From: Trissonchulus latispiculum
Lineage: Eukaryota; Nematoda; Enoplea; Enoplida; Ironidae
NCBI GenBank assembly: GCA_030248195.1
Contig: JASAND010007707.1
Span: 1-64,000, forward strand
Length of the DNA stretch: 64,000 nt
Direction: 5' to 3'
The position numbers were made by a program, and so were the translations under genes. The notes under the pieces are model-generated. The model was not told the origin of the DNA. It ran no database searches and saw nothing but the letters and a program-made list of their open reading frames with translations. Below, one piece after another: positions 1 through 10,329 of the stretch (its first letter is position 1; each line of letters opens with the position of its first letter).

Positions 1-223
1 CGAGAGAACAGAGTTACATTTGTTTGCAGATGGTGTTCTATACACTAACCAGAATTGAGCTAATGTTTTCTTTTTTATGTAAACATTTATGCAAATAAGT
101 TCATAAAAGTTAGTAGCTTTCTTATATACCAAAAACCCCTTCAAAGTTTTAGGTAGTAAGACAAGTACCCCTCCTCCACGTCCAATACGACATTCATCAT
201 CACAACGGTAAATATTATGATGT

Positions 224-257
<34 letters not shown>

Positions 258-2080
258 ATGATGATGATTATGTTAATCACTTATGTCAAAGTTCTTGATT
301 ATGACAGAGGGATTAGCAAAGAGAGGGGGTTTAAAGTATCCATTTCCTGTTGCATAAAAGTAGACTAGAGAGAGACCAGCTTTAGCTAACAAAGGCAGAT
401 ACCAGATTGATAGTTGCTCATGAGTGTCTAAACCTTCTGGTTAAAAGCACTACATGCAATCCTACTGTTCTTTACATTAGCATTGCCACAAAGCTTACGT
501 AAGGAAGAATTGGGCCGGACCGTATTTTGCCGTGAATAAAGAATCTGTAACGGCATGCCATTAACACTCACAGATCACCACATCACGTCATAGTGTCAAC
601 CATACGTATGCTTAGAAGGGTAGGGAAGGAAATTCGACTTCAGGAATTGAGTGAGTGAGAAAATTCATCAGGGGTTCTGTTTTGACCCGAATCCAACCAA
701 ATGGCCAAACTTTCTGTTTATAGAAGCATTATGAACCTAGTCGCTTGGCTATCTCTGCAGAATCCTTCTCAGTCTATTATTTCCGATAGTTCATTAAGCG
801 TTTTTATTTGTATTTTTGGATTTTAGGATGATTCAAAGATTTTATTTTTATTTTATTAACTATTATTTTAATAATATAATGATGATATAATTATTAATAA
901 TATTACATATATAAATTATTTGATTAAGAAGATTAAAAATTTTATTTGTTATTAAGCGTTTTTAAAGGATTCTAGCACTATTTTGACCTTCAACACATCT
1001 AGCGTGATCAGAACAAGACGAGGACGATGATGAAATTAGAATATCATTTATGAAATTTCCGAACCAAATTTCCCTTATTTTATCCGTGCAGATGACTTGA
1101 ACTGCGGCCTGCACTGGCAGTTGCCGAATTGCGGGATACTGCTGGTTTCCAGTCTGCCTCTATTTTGCGAATCCGGAATGGGTTTTAAAGTTCTGTTTTC
1201 CTTTTCAGGTAAATTTGACTCATACGGCTTTAAGCGTTTATGTCAGTTTAAATAAGGTTTTTCAGGATGAATACTAAAATCCCCCTTTCCAGTTTTTGTT
1301 ACAATGAGTCTCAAGGCAGCTCCACATATAGTGTGCGTGCGCAGTTTCTGTTGTTGAAATAAATACCAAAACATTATAGCCTGATAAACTATGGTTGTTT
1401 AATCCACAAGCCAAAAGGACGTAGGCTTGCTTGCTTTAGCTGATCAATTAAAACCCATGAATTGTTGCCGCCATTAATATAGACCGATCACTTAGTCTTG
1501 TGTAACGAAATGCTCCCATTGCATTTATACAGTTACTACGTCTAAGTTCAAGTTTTTGTCATAGTCAGTTGGTCTCATGTTCTAATTTTTCACTTTTCAA
1601 AAACAATTCTGTTTAAGTGTGCTACTTTTGTTTACTGCAACTTCAGGCAGTACGTACGTAGCTTGGTCAAAGGAGGGGGTCAGGGCAAATGTAATTTGTC
1701 TGATAATTCTCGAAAATTTAAAATTTGTTATAAATATATATCTTTTTAAAGTTATATCTATAGAAAGCCTACATCATAAATGACTAATATTTTCTCTTTA
1801 ATTCTGTTTAGTACTTATTTAGTTAAATTGTACTCGTATATAATTTAACTACTGTGAAAAAGAGAAACTAGAAACAGTTTCAAAGACAGTATATTTGAAA
1901 CCAGTGAAAACAAAAACTATTTTAGTGTGATTGGGTACAAACTAGAAACTTTAAAAAAGTGAAATCTAGGCCGACCTTTGCTCTATTAAAGTGAAAGGGG
2001 ATTTCGATTGCTTTCATTTTAGGTGTTAGTTAACTTTGTACCCAGTTGTTGCACTGTTACAGTAAGTGTCAGCCCCAGCC
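1..2080. other. Upstream region without a recognisable gene
   Basis: No convincing coding exon was found on either strand. The stretch is AT-rich and holds a GAT microsatellite near 217-268 and a very AT-rich patch near 835-960. A TATA-like TATAAATA lies at 1729-1736. A TTTTAG acceptor ends at 2022, about 60 bp before the collagen ATG; it could receive a 5' UTR intron or a trans-spliced leader, but the sequence alone does not decide this. Confidence 0.6.
217..268. repeat. GAT/ATG trinucleotide microsatellite
   Basis: A run of about 17 GAT triplets, interrupted once by a GATAT break. Its only context is intergenic DNA upstream of the collagen gene. Confidence 0.9.
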
Positions 2081-4678
2081 ATGGAAGGGAAAGTTTTACC
2101 GGAAGACGCGCGTCAAATGAAGCGCGTCGCTTTCTTCGGCGTCGTCATCAGCACGATTTCTGTGGCCGTCTGCGTCATATCCCTTCCGACAATCTACCGA
2201 CACCTTCAACAGGTGCAGTCGGAGCTGGAAACGGAAATGGAGTTTTGTAAGGTAAAAATTCCGGCTAAATGAATCAATCGGAAATCGATGGGAGAATCGG
2301 AGGGGGAATCGGAAACACGAAAAACGAGTCGAGTCGCTTGGTATGAAAAGTTTGCACATAAAATTTTAAAAAAAATTTTTAAAAACCTTTTTTGGCCGTC
2401 ACCCGTCCAAAGCTAAGATAGCACACTGTACCACAAAGCGGGAAACGAATAGGCTAAGCTAAGCCCCAGCCTAAGCCTCCGCCAGACGGAGACTTCAAAA
2501 AAGATTCTTGGTAGAGTGCTGCTTTGACCGTGATACTGTGGCGTTCTAAATACTGTGAACATACGTAAACTGGCCTAACTAGGTAAACAGATTCTTTTCA
2601 TTCTAAATTCATTCTGTTCCCTAACATTTCGTCTTTCCAACAAGCTATTCAGTATTTCCCAATGTTTAGCATAAGATTTTATATTAATTTTTATCTGAAT
2701 TGTCTTCTATCCTAAGGTAAAGGCAGGAGGGAATCAATGTTAAGAAAATAGAAATAACCTTGTATGCTCTTAACTAAAACTAGTAATTCAGGTACCATTG
2801 GAAAGCGTTACCGTTAGTATTTATCTTTCTAATGAGGTATTTCCCTTTCCTACATGCTTTCTACATGCAGTGCATCGCAGTTTTTGTTTTCAGACGAGGT
2901 CCGGTGATCTGTTGCGCCGAGTTGGAAGTCTGCAGCTGGTTGAAAGTGCGAGCGGCGGTCGTCTGGTCAGACAGACTTATGGAACCAATGGAGGTGGTGG
3001 AGGAGGAGGAGGCGGTGGCAACGGCGGCGGCGGAGGCGGCAATGGTGGTGGTGGTGGTGGTGGATGTGAGTAATTTCTAATGCTGCATTCGCAAAGGAAC
3101 GTCGTCCAAATTGTAGACTGGATCCCGTGCAAAATCCCGGGGAAAAATTTGTTAAAATTTCCCGTTGAAACTATGCTTTAACCCCGTTGTGTGACGGGAT
3201 TTCTAGTTTTTGTTATTTTCAAAAAGCTGTGCTTTTGTAACAATTTTGACATAAAGCTTAGGTTGGAAAGGCAAGACTCAGTGTGCTTACGTATACATGT
3301 TGCTTACAACTAGTGCGCTCAGATACACTAAAAAATCTTGGCTAAGTAGAAAAGGTTTGCACTAACTGACGGGAAAATTTTTAGGCATCACAAAAACTAA
3401 CCCCGTCAGAAATCCCGTCTAGAGCGGGGTCTTTTGAACGGGTTCCCGTCAATATTCCCGTTTTAATTTGGACGACGTTCCAAACAGACGCGAGTAATTA
3501 ATTTTAAATCGGCACGTTACAATCTGAATACCTACTTCTCTATGCGTTCGCGACTGTTAATGGACCTTTAAGTGTGACGCTTTAGCTGGTGATGTCCTTG
3601 TTAGGGTTGTGCCCGGGCCGTGTTGCGGGCTCCGGGTCCTGGGCCGGGCCCGGGCCGGGGGGTCCTGGGCCGGGCCCGGGCCCGGAAAAGTTTGGGTTGG
3701 GCCCGGCCCGGGCTCGGTCCGGCTCTGGCTGAAAGCCCGGCCCGCTACCAGGCCCGGTTTTAGAGCTTTTAGAGTTTTTTGAAACGTTTGAAATATTGGG
3801 GTTTTTTGGTTTTCGTGAAGGGTATTCAGTGAGTCGAGGAGAATAGCGTAACGCGAAATAAGTTGGATTTGTCTTTGATAGAGATTTGATCTTTATAAAG
3901 AAGACATAAAAGACATAAAACTTGCGCGATATAAGTGGCAATTTTAGCAAAAACTTTCATTAAATGCGTGGGTTAAGTTTCGTCAAAATTTTAAAAATAT
4001 CAAGAAATATGACTTGCGCTTCTGAATTGAACAGGCGTAAAATGAAAATGAAACGTCGATAATTTTGCCTTCAAAATTGTTGCTTTTTTGATTTAAGGCT
4101 GCACCTGTCATACTGGCCCAGGAGGTCCACCAGGACCACCTGGACCTCCCGGAAACGACGGACGTCCAGGCGAGCCCGGTGCTCCGGGTGACGACGGAGA
4201 CGACATGGAAGCGATGAATGGCGGCGGCTGTGATCTGGCCTGTCCCCCGGCTAAGGCCGGAAATAAGGGTGCCCCCGGACCCAAGGGCATGTTTGGAATG
4301 CACGGCAGGCCCGGTGAACACGGAAAGCCCACCGTTGGACCTCCAGGTCCACCCGGTCCCAAAGGTCCACCTGGAAAGGACGGCGTGCCCGGACCGCCTG
4401 GCCCGGCCGGTGCACCTGGCGGCATGTCCATGGGTGGTCCTGGATCCAGTGGACCGGCTGGGCCCGCAGGAAATCCGGGAGCTGATGGTCCGCCCGGACC
4501 ACCTGGTGCTCCCGGGCCGGCTCCCGTGCCCGGACCACCTGGTCCGCCGGGTGACGCCGGAACACCTGGCCAGCCTGGTGAACCTGGTACTCAGGGTATT
4601 CAAGGACCACCTGGCCCACAGGGTGACCCAGGCTCCTGTGACCATTGTCCACCTGCTCGCACCTCTCCTGGATATTAA
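2081..4678 (+). CDS. Nematode cuticle collagen, three exons
   Basis: Exons are 2081-2251, 2894-3065 and 4098-4678, 307 codons in all; donors GTAAAA and GTGAGT, acceptors TTTCAG and TTTAAG. The first exon begins [11 protein letters not shown] and has a hydrophobic segment at about residues 16-36 ([16 protein letters not shown]), then [14 protein letters not shown] joined to [10 protein letters not shown]. That is the nematode cuticle-collagen N-terminal domain. RLVR at residues 80-83 fits the subtilisin-type processing site of this family. A poly-Gly stretch with single Asn residues leads to CCTC at 115-118. Gly-X-Y blocks follow, interrupted by a non-collagenous piece with CDLAC, and the protein ends [13 protein letters not shown], a typical collagen tail. 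The product should be secreted by the hypodermis, trimmed and disulfide-linked into cuticle. The poly-Gly insert before the first cysteine cluster is unusual. The member of the col family cannot be named. Confidence 0.93.
3605..3760. repeat. GC-rich GGGCCCGGG repeat in collagen intron 2
   Basis: A strongly GC-rich patch of repeated GGGCCCGGG and GGGTCC words stands out inside an AT-rich intron. The base composition resembles the internal repeats of short hAT-like elements elsewhere in the window (for example the GGGTC-rich 34250-35057), but I cannot define its ends. The reverse-strand open frame here, rich in Pro and Gly, is a composition artefact. Confidence 0.55.
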
Positions 4679-4854
4679 GAAGAAATTTTGGAAAAAGTGA
4701 ACTAGATTCGTCCTACCCTATGAAAATTCTCCAAAAATGTTGCTATCATTGTTGGAAACATAAGTTCAGTTTTTGGTTTTTTCTCCAAATTGTTTCGAAT
4801 GCTAGTATTTTGTGACTTCATGCTGAACTACTTTTGTAATACATGAAAAATCAC

Positions 4855-4860
4855 AATAAA
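4855..4860 (+). terminator. Collagen polyadenylation signal AATAAA
   Basis: A canonical AATAAA lies 177 bp after the collagen stop codon and is the first one downstream. Confidence 0.6.
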
Positions 4861-6202
4861 TCTTCGTCGTCAAATAGTTTGTAAATTATTTAGGTAGGCT
4901 ACAGAATAACTGTTCTTGGAAGAGATATATATGTTGTGTACGTTGACCCGAAGCCTTCAGGCAACGAATTAAGGCAAAAGATCTTTACCTTCTTTATTAC
5001 ACCAATCAATGTTGCAGCATAACAGTAAACCTGTGAAATTGGCCCACTCCGACATACGACGACATACGCTGGCTAAGGACAGTCTGCTACATGAGATCGC
5101 AGCTAACACAAAAATTCAATTTGTTTGCCGAAGCTTTGCCCCGCAAATAGAAATTGCATGCTTGAAAAATTTCAACGTCTTTGGAGGATCTAGAAGGGGC
5201 TTGCATCCCCTCCCCTGACCCCTGTGTTTTAAAGTTCTGCTCTATTTACTGTATCGCAGGACTCATAGGTTGGTTGGTGTCAGTTCATTGGAATTTCTTT
5301 TTCTTTTGAAATTTGAAAAATTTGAATTTTTCGAGAAATAAATAAAACTTTTTAATTACAAGGAAGGTGACAACCTGAAGGTGGAATTAGGGTAGTCGTA
5401 TAACTTTTAGCGAACAGTCAGAGTTTTCTCATAACTTTGTAAATTCCTGCACTGTGCACCTAAAAACAATCTCTTGTAAAAATTTTATTGCATTCTAACA
5501 GTAATGTCTTCGGGCGAACGATTTGACAGTTTTTCGAAAGACAAAAGTGCCTTAGCAAATCTTTTTAATGGAATCCAGCGTATATGCGTTAAGAAGTGTT
5601 ATTAAAATTCAATACCAGTTTTAAGATTCAGTCAGCAATGCAGTCAAAAACGTTTTTTATAAACAAACACGAAACCAGAAATGCGATCCGCATTTTACTA
5701 AATTTGGAGCGAATTTGCAATGCTATTAAACCGGTTACTGAAAGACAACAGTTGATAAAAACAAACATTGAAACTTGGATCATTGTATTAACGTTCATTG
5801 GTGGATGATAAATAATAATTCTGTTAATTCTGGATGACAAAAACTTTTTAGAATTCTCAGTTTTTGGTACGGTAAACAGAAGTAGGTCAGGCATAAGGGC
5901 TTATCAGGCAGCCTTCGGGCTTATCTCGTATTCTACTCGATTAGTTTCTAAATGACATGCTCAACAACATTGGTTTTTTAAATAATTCTACTAAAGAACG
6001 AGCAATTCCAAGTATCGATGTACATAACCATTGCTCCCGGAGAGACTCCAACCTTACAAAATTGTTACTGTGATGTAAATATGACACGGAATATCCTTAA
6101 CAAATGTATCCTTTAACAAATATCCTTAACAAACAACAAACAAATTGACTGAGTATATTCTGCAAGTCATAGTCTCATCGCGAAGATCGAATTAGTTTAA
6201 AC
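4861..6202. other. Intergenic stretch with nothing recognisable
   Basis: Short open frames occur here, but none has a signal peptide, a domain, compositional bias or splice partners. I see only unique AT-rich DNA up to the inverted-repeat element at 6203. Confidence 0.5.
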
Positions 6203-6608
6203 AAGAGTACATAATACATAAGAGTATATGTGACAAGTGTCATAAGCTATGCATTACAAGCCTGCTACATCCTCTACACGCTATCGACTGACCCCCCCCC
6301 CCCCTGGACCCCACCCCTATCTATGTACGTGGTGCAAACGGGGGATCGGGGTTAGTGTTACTATGCTTACATGTTCAAATTGACGGGGGTCCAATTGATG
6401 CAGCGGGTATAAGCTTGTCTGATTTCCACATCAGTGTACAAAATATACAAACACCAGCCTGATCCCCCGTTTGGTACCCGACATGTACAGGGGCGGGGTG
6501 TGGGGGTCTGAGTTAGGTAGGGGTCAGCCGATAGCGTGCAGAATATGTAACAGGCTTATAATGCGTAGTGTATGACGCTTGTCATACTCTTGTGTAACAT
6601 GTACTCTT
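6203..6608. mobile_element. MITE-like element with long inverted repeats (family CAAGAGTAC)
   Basis: The left end reads AAGAGTACATAATACATAAG and the right end is its imperfect reverse complement. The two arms match over about 95 bp, including a CACGCTATCG word near the inner end of each arm. The middle is C/G-rich and has no transposase. A shorter relative lies at 22361-22604. No clear target duplication is visible here. Confidence 0.6.
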
Positions 6609-6635
6609 GGTTCTACCAAGAATATGTGAGGAACA

Positions 6636-6800
6636 GCCAGTTCTTCACTTTCCATCCTGATGTGAAAACGCATAATTTCCTCTCCTCCCTCTCTTTCCTA
6701 GGTCCTGGTTTCAAGGGTACACAGTGCCTGGCGCCTCGCGTCTTGGGCTTGTCCTCGGTGTCTTCTTGGTCCACCAGCCCATGGTAAAAGCTCTGCAACT
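6636..6800 (+). repeat. SINE-like repeat, 5'-truncated copy
   Basis: The stretch from about 6701 (GGTCCTGGTTTC) through the GGGCTTGTCCTCGG and CTTCTTGGTCCACCAGCC words matches the 3' body of the repeats at 19981-20249 and 56597-56885. The tRNA-like head of those copies is missing. It lies next to the putative 3' LTR region of the gypsy fragment. Confidence 0.6.
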
Positions 6801-7009
6801 GGATTTGTGAAAAGATGTCATTTACGTAAATGTTGCGCAAAACCTTAAGGGTGCATACAACCACACCGAATCCCTGTTCTGTCTGACCAACTTTCCTTAA
6901 ACAACGCTATATGTACTTAACAGTAGTTGAACTGCGATATAGTAGTTCAAAACTTAAGTTAGCAATATTTCTGTTATATTCTTGATATTGAAGAGCTTCA
7001 TACATGACA

Positions 7010-7024
7010 TCTTTTCCCCCTTCT
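7010..7024 (-). other. Putative polypurine tract and 3' LTR start of gypsy element
   Basis: Read on the minus strand, AGAAGGGGGAAAAGA follows the pol stop codon by about 13 bp. It is followed by TGTCATG, the usual TG start of an LTR. Only the outer part of an LTR can lie to the left, because a SINE-like repeat begins within a few hundred bases; I could not find its CA end. No matching 5' LTR is seen to the right. Confidence 0.45.
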
Positions 7025-7037
7025 AGCTGACAGCATC

Positions 7038-8927
7038 TTAAGGGCGAACAAATGCGTTCCTGAAGCGCCCGGGAACGAATTCCAAAGGGCGCTGTCGGAT
7101 CCTGCTTGAACGACGAAGAGCTGGCGGTGGAACCTGTGGTGCAGGGATACCTGGCGGTTCATCCCTAGGCAAATCAGCAGCTTCATTCTGACGTGGTTGT
7201 GGGACAACTAACCAAGACGGATTGTTCCCCGGAATGCCGGAGGACGAGTTAGGCCCCAGGATTTGATTGACATGTCTTCGCCAGATTTGACCGCCAACGT
7301 TGAGCTCGTAGGAAAGGGGGCCAGTGCGACGGAAAATAGTCCCGGTCGTCCACGTAGGTTTCTTGGTCGAGTAGTTTTTCACCCAAACCTTCTGACCCAC
7401 GCCGAAGGACCGCTTGACTGATGGCGGGGGAGCCGACTTCTTTTCCTGTTGTGGTTTAACCAAGGAGAGACGGGTACGTAGATTGCGGCCGAACATCAGC
7501 TGCGCCGGAGACTTATTTATCCCGGCAATTGGGGTCGATCTGTAGGCCAGCAAAAAGTTTGAGGGTTTATGCGTATGGTGACTCCCTCCGGCCATTTTCT
7601 GGAAAGCTCGCTTGAACGTTTGTACAAATCGTTCAGCAGCACCGTTCGTCTGGGGGTGATACGGTGCGCTGCAAATGTGCACAATCCCGCATCGGGCCAT
7701 ATAGTCCTGGAAACTTTTGGAGTGGAATGGGGGACCATTGTCAGTAACCAATTGTTCAGGAAGGCCGAACCGAGCAAAAATCGGGATTAGGGCTGAAACT
7801 GTAGCATCTGCCGAAGTTGATTCCATAGGAACTACTTCAGGCCACTTTGTATGGCTGTCGACAAGTATCAACCATTTCTTCCCAAAAAATGGTCCTGCAA
7901 AGTCGAGATGCAGACGACACCAAGCTTTGCCAGGATCCCCCCAGTGAAAAAGGGGCTCTGAAGGAGGATTAGATCTTTGCGTCTGGCATCGTGAACACGA
8001 ATTCACAAACGTTTCTATGTCTTGATCAATCTTTGGCCACCAAATGTAGCTCCTGGCAAGTGCTTTAGACTTGTTCATTCCAGTATGAGCACTGTGTAAC
8101 TCATTCAGGAGCTGATGGCGAAGTTGCAGAGGAATAACCACTCGAATGCCATTCAGTAGGCATCCATTAGCCAAAGTTAAGTTGTCTTTGAATCGAAAGT
8201 ATGGCAAGCATTCTTCTTTTAGTTGTGACTCTTTTAATGGCCAACCATTTGTGACATAATCACTGACTTGATTTAGTGTCGGATCAGAACTTGTAATCTC
8301 AGCTATGGTTTTAAATGTAATCGGTAGTTCACTTTCTTGCAATAGTTTCACCACAATTGTTGAAACTTGCGACAATTCCTTGTCTGCTTCGTCTTGGACA
8401 GGAAATCTTGAGAGGCAATCGGCATTGGAGTATTCCTCAGAACGCCGGTAAACAATTGTGAAGGTATAACCCATGAGGAACAAGGCCCATCTCTGAATTC
8501 TTGCTGCACCAATAGAAGAAACTCCTTTGTTATTACCAAAAAGGGTAGTCAGTGGTTTATGGTCTGTGATCAACTGAAAGGGTCGGCCAAACAGGTACTG
8601 ATGGAACTTTTTGATTCCAAAAACGATTGCCAATCCTTCTTTTTCTATTTGGGAATAGTTTTTCTCACTCGCCGACAATGTCTTGGAGGCAAATGCAATT
8701 GGTTTTTCAGAGCCATCGTCATAGAGGTGTGACAAGACGGCTCCTAAACCAACTGCAGACGCGTCGCATGCAAGACAAAGAGGCAACCGTTCGTCAAAGT
8801 GAGTTAGAGTTGTCAGAGAGGTGAGGTTGGACTTTAATTTCTCAAAAATTCCATCATGTTGTGAAGTCCAGTTCCATGGTTCATCTTTGCGGAGCAGCTT
8901 GTAAAGCGGTTCCACCAGTGTAGCCAT
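7038..8927 (-). mobile_element. Ty3/gypsy retrotransposon pol fragment (RNase H and integrase)
   Basis: A 629-codon open frame covers the C-terminal part of a Ty3/gypsy polyprotein. RNase H is at about residues 45-175, with D55 (CDAS), E95/E97, D122 (TDHK) and D170 (NADCLSR). The integrase HHCC zinc module has H278, H281, C311 and C314. The integrase core has D342 (HLDFAGP), D396 (TDNGPPF) and E432 (GAAERFVQ), a D,D35E spacing. A GPY/F-like segment lies near 535-560. Gag, protease and nearly all of reverse transcriptase are absent. Upstream of the first Met the same frame continues through a TGA codon for about 25 codons with residues compatible with the RT-RNase H linker, so the copy is truncated and probably dead. 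It stands in the intergenic space between the collagen and gene 1. Confidence 0.93.
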
Positions 8928-8989
8928 ATCTTTGATCGTTGGTCAAAAATAGCTTTGGTGAATTCTAGCATACTTATCATAGTTATCAT

Positions 8990-9726
8990 ACAGACTTAAT
9001 TGTGCTTGCCATTGGATTTAATTTTGGAAATGTCCTTGAAGTAGCAATATCAAGAACGTAAAACCAATAATTCTGATGAATTGACTTGAATCAAACCATT
9101 CAGTCGCTATCCAGAGGTTGCTGTGTATAAAATAATGGTTAGCCTTGGTCTAGCCGCCCAATCAAACGCAGGGTATGCTGCGCTGCTTGCTACTACTGGT
9201 GTGACTGCACAATTGCAGTTTCCAGCGGCAACATTGCGCATGTGAATTTCATCACGTAATTCAGGCATCTAACAAAGTGCACTATTGTTACGAAAACTAT
9301 GGGCAGTCTTCAAAGAGGTGGAACAATGCGCTAATTAAAAGATACTGTTTATTCAAAGAAACTGGCTGATTAAAACTGACAGATTTGGCTCCAAATTTGA
9401 GCTGCCAATTTTAGATCATAGCTACCTGTTTTACTGACGTCACCACGTCAGGCAGCAACTAAACATGAGCACCTGTCTACGTAAAGCAGGATTCGTATAA
9501 CAGCACTCTAAGATCTAGGTATGGTTAACATGCAACGGATTCTTACGTAGTACAACAGTCACTCCTAACGGAACTGGGATGATCAAGTTTAATGAAGAAT
9601 GTTAATCATTACAGTTTAACAAAATCTGGTTAATTCTAAATTAATAGGATCTGCTGACAAACTGCTGTTGATAAAAAATAACAAGTAGACAGGAAACTTC
9701 ATCTGACACCGGCTTTTAATCACCAA
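8990..9726. other. Intergenic DNA before gene 1
   Basis: No open frame of interest and no clear repeat was seen between the truncated retroelement and the TATA box of gene 1. Any gypsy sequence ends within roughly 80 bp of 8927. Confidence 0.5.
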
Positions 9727-9736
9727 TATATAAATA
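9727..9736 (+). promoter_or_regulatory. TATA box of gene 1
   Basis: TATATAAATA lies 116 bp before the ATG at 9852. CGAACGAG follows at 9772-9779. Gene 2 has TATAAATT followed 48 bp later by the same CGAACGAG octamer, so the arrangement is probably inherited and functional. Confidence 0.6.
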
Positions 9737-9771
9737 CTGTTTTGTACGATTGTAATTCATTACTTTACTTT

Positions 9772-9779
9772 CGAACGAG
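9772..9779 (+). promoter_or_regulatory. Shared CGAACGAG element, gene 1
   Basis: The octamer CGAACGAG lies 43 bp downstream of the TATA core. The same octamer occurs at 24468-24475 at nearly the same place in gene 2. It may mark the transcription start or a downstream promoter element; only the sequence and position support this. Confidence 0.35.
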
Positions 9780-9851
9780 TTTACGAATTTTTGTCCCATT
9801 TTGTGGGTAGCGAACACACACACGACTTATTGCCAATTACGTTGAAGAATC

Positions 9852-10329
9852 ATGCGTCTATTGTGGATAGCCCTTTTGGTGGTATGCGCCATAGTGGTCA
9901 TTGAGGGGTCGGGCATGGGCGGCGGATCAAAGGGAGGGGATAAAGGCGGTGGAAGTGGTGAAGGTAGTGGAAAGGACAAAAGCAAGGACAAGGGCAGCAA
10001 AGAGAAAGGAAGCAAAGAAAAGGACAGCAAAGAAAAGGGGAGCAAGGGCAGCGGCAGCGGCAGCGGCGAAGGAAACAATGGGAAAGGAAAAGGTCATGGA
10101 AAAGGAAAAGGAAGCGGAAGTGGAAGTGGAAGTGGAGAAGGGAGTGGAGAAGGAAGCGGGAGTGGAAGTGGGAGCGGAAGCGGAGAAAGTGGTGAAAACA
10201 AAGTTTTGACCTGCACCTGCAGCTCGGTGCTGGAGGAAAGCGAGAAGGAGTCCAGCTCTCTGGAGAAACAGATCGTCAAACAGTTGAAAATTAAGAAAAC
10301 TGAAATTATTTCCATCACCATTATTTCCA
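9852..10329 (+). other. Gene 1 exon 1: signal peptide, Gly/Ser/Lys linker, first A module
   Basis: Residues 1-159. The protein starts MRLLWIALLVVCAIVVIEG, a clear signal peptide, with likely cleavage near Gly19-Gly21. Residues of about 22-116 are Gly-Ser repeats with Lys/Asp/Glu, including GSKEK units. The first A module (about 118-159) begins VLTCTCSSVLEES and ends ISITIIS. The ATG is the only in-frame Met that gives a signal peptide, and gene 2 starts with the same MRLL. The donor is A/GTAAGA. Confidence 0.9.

Noticed and set aside
3582..3950. 122-codon reverse-strand open frame rich in Gly, Pro and Arg
   Set aside because: It is created by the GGGCCCGGG repeat in a collagen intron; no domain or signal.
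3983..4652. Reverse-strand frames of up to 220 codons over the collagen third exon
   Set aside because: Antisense shadow of the Gly-X-Y coding repeats.
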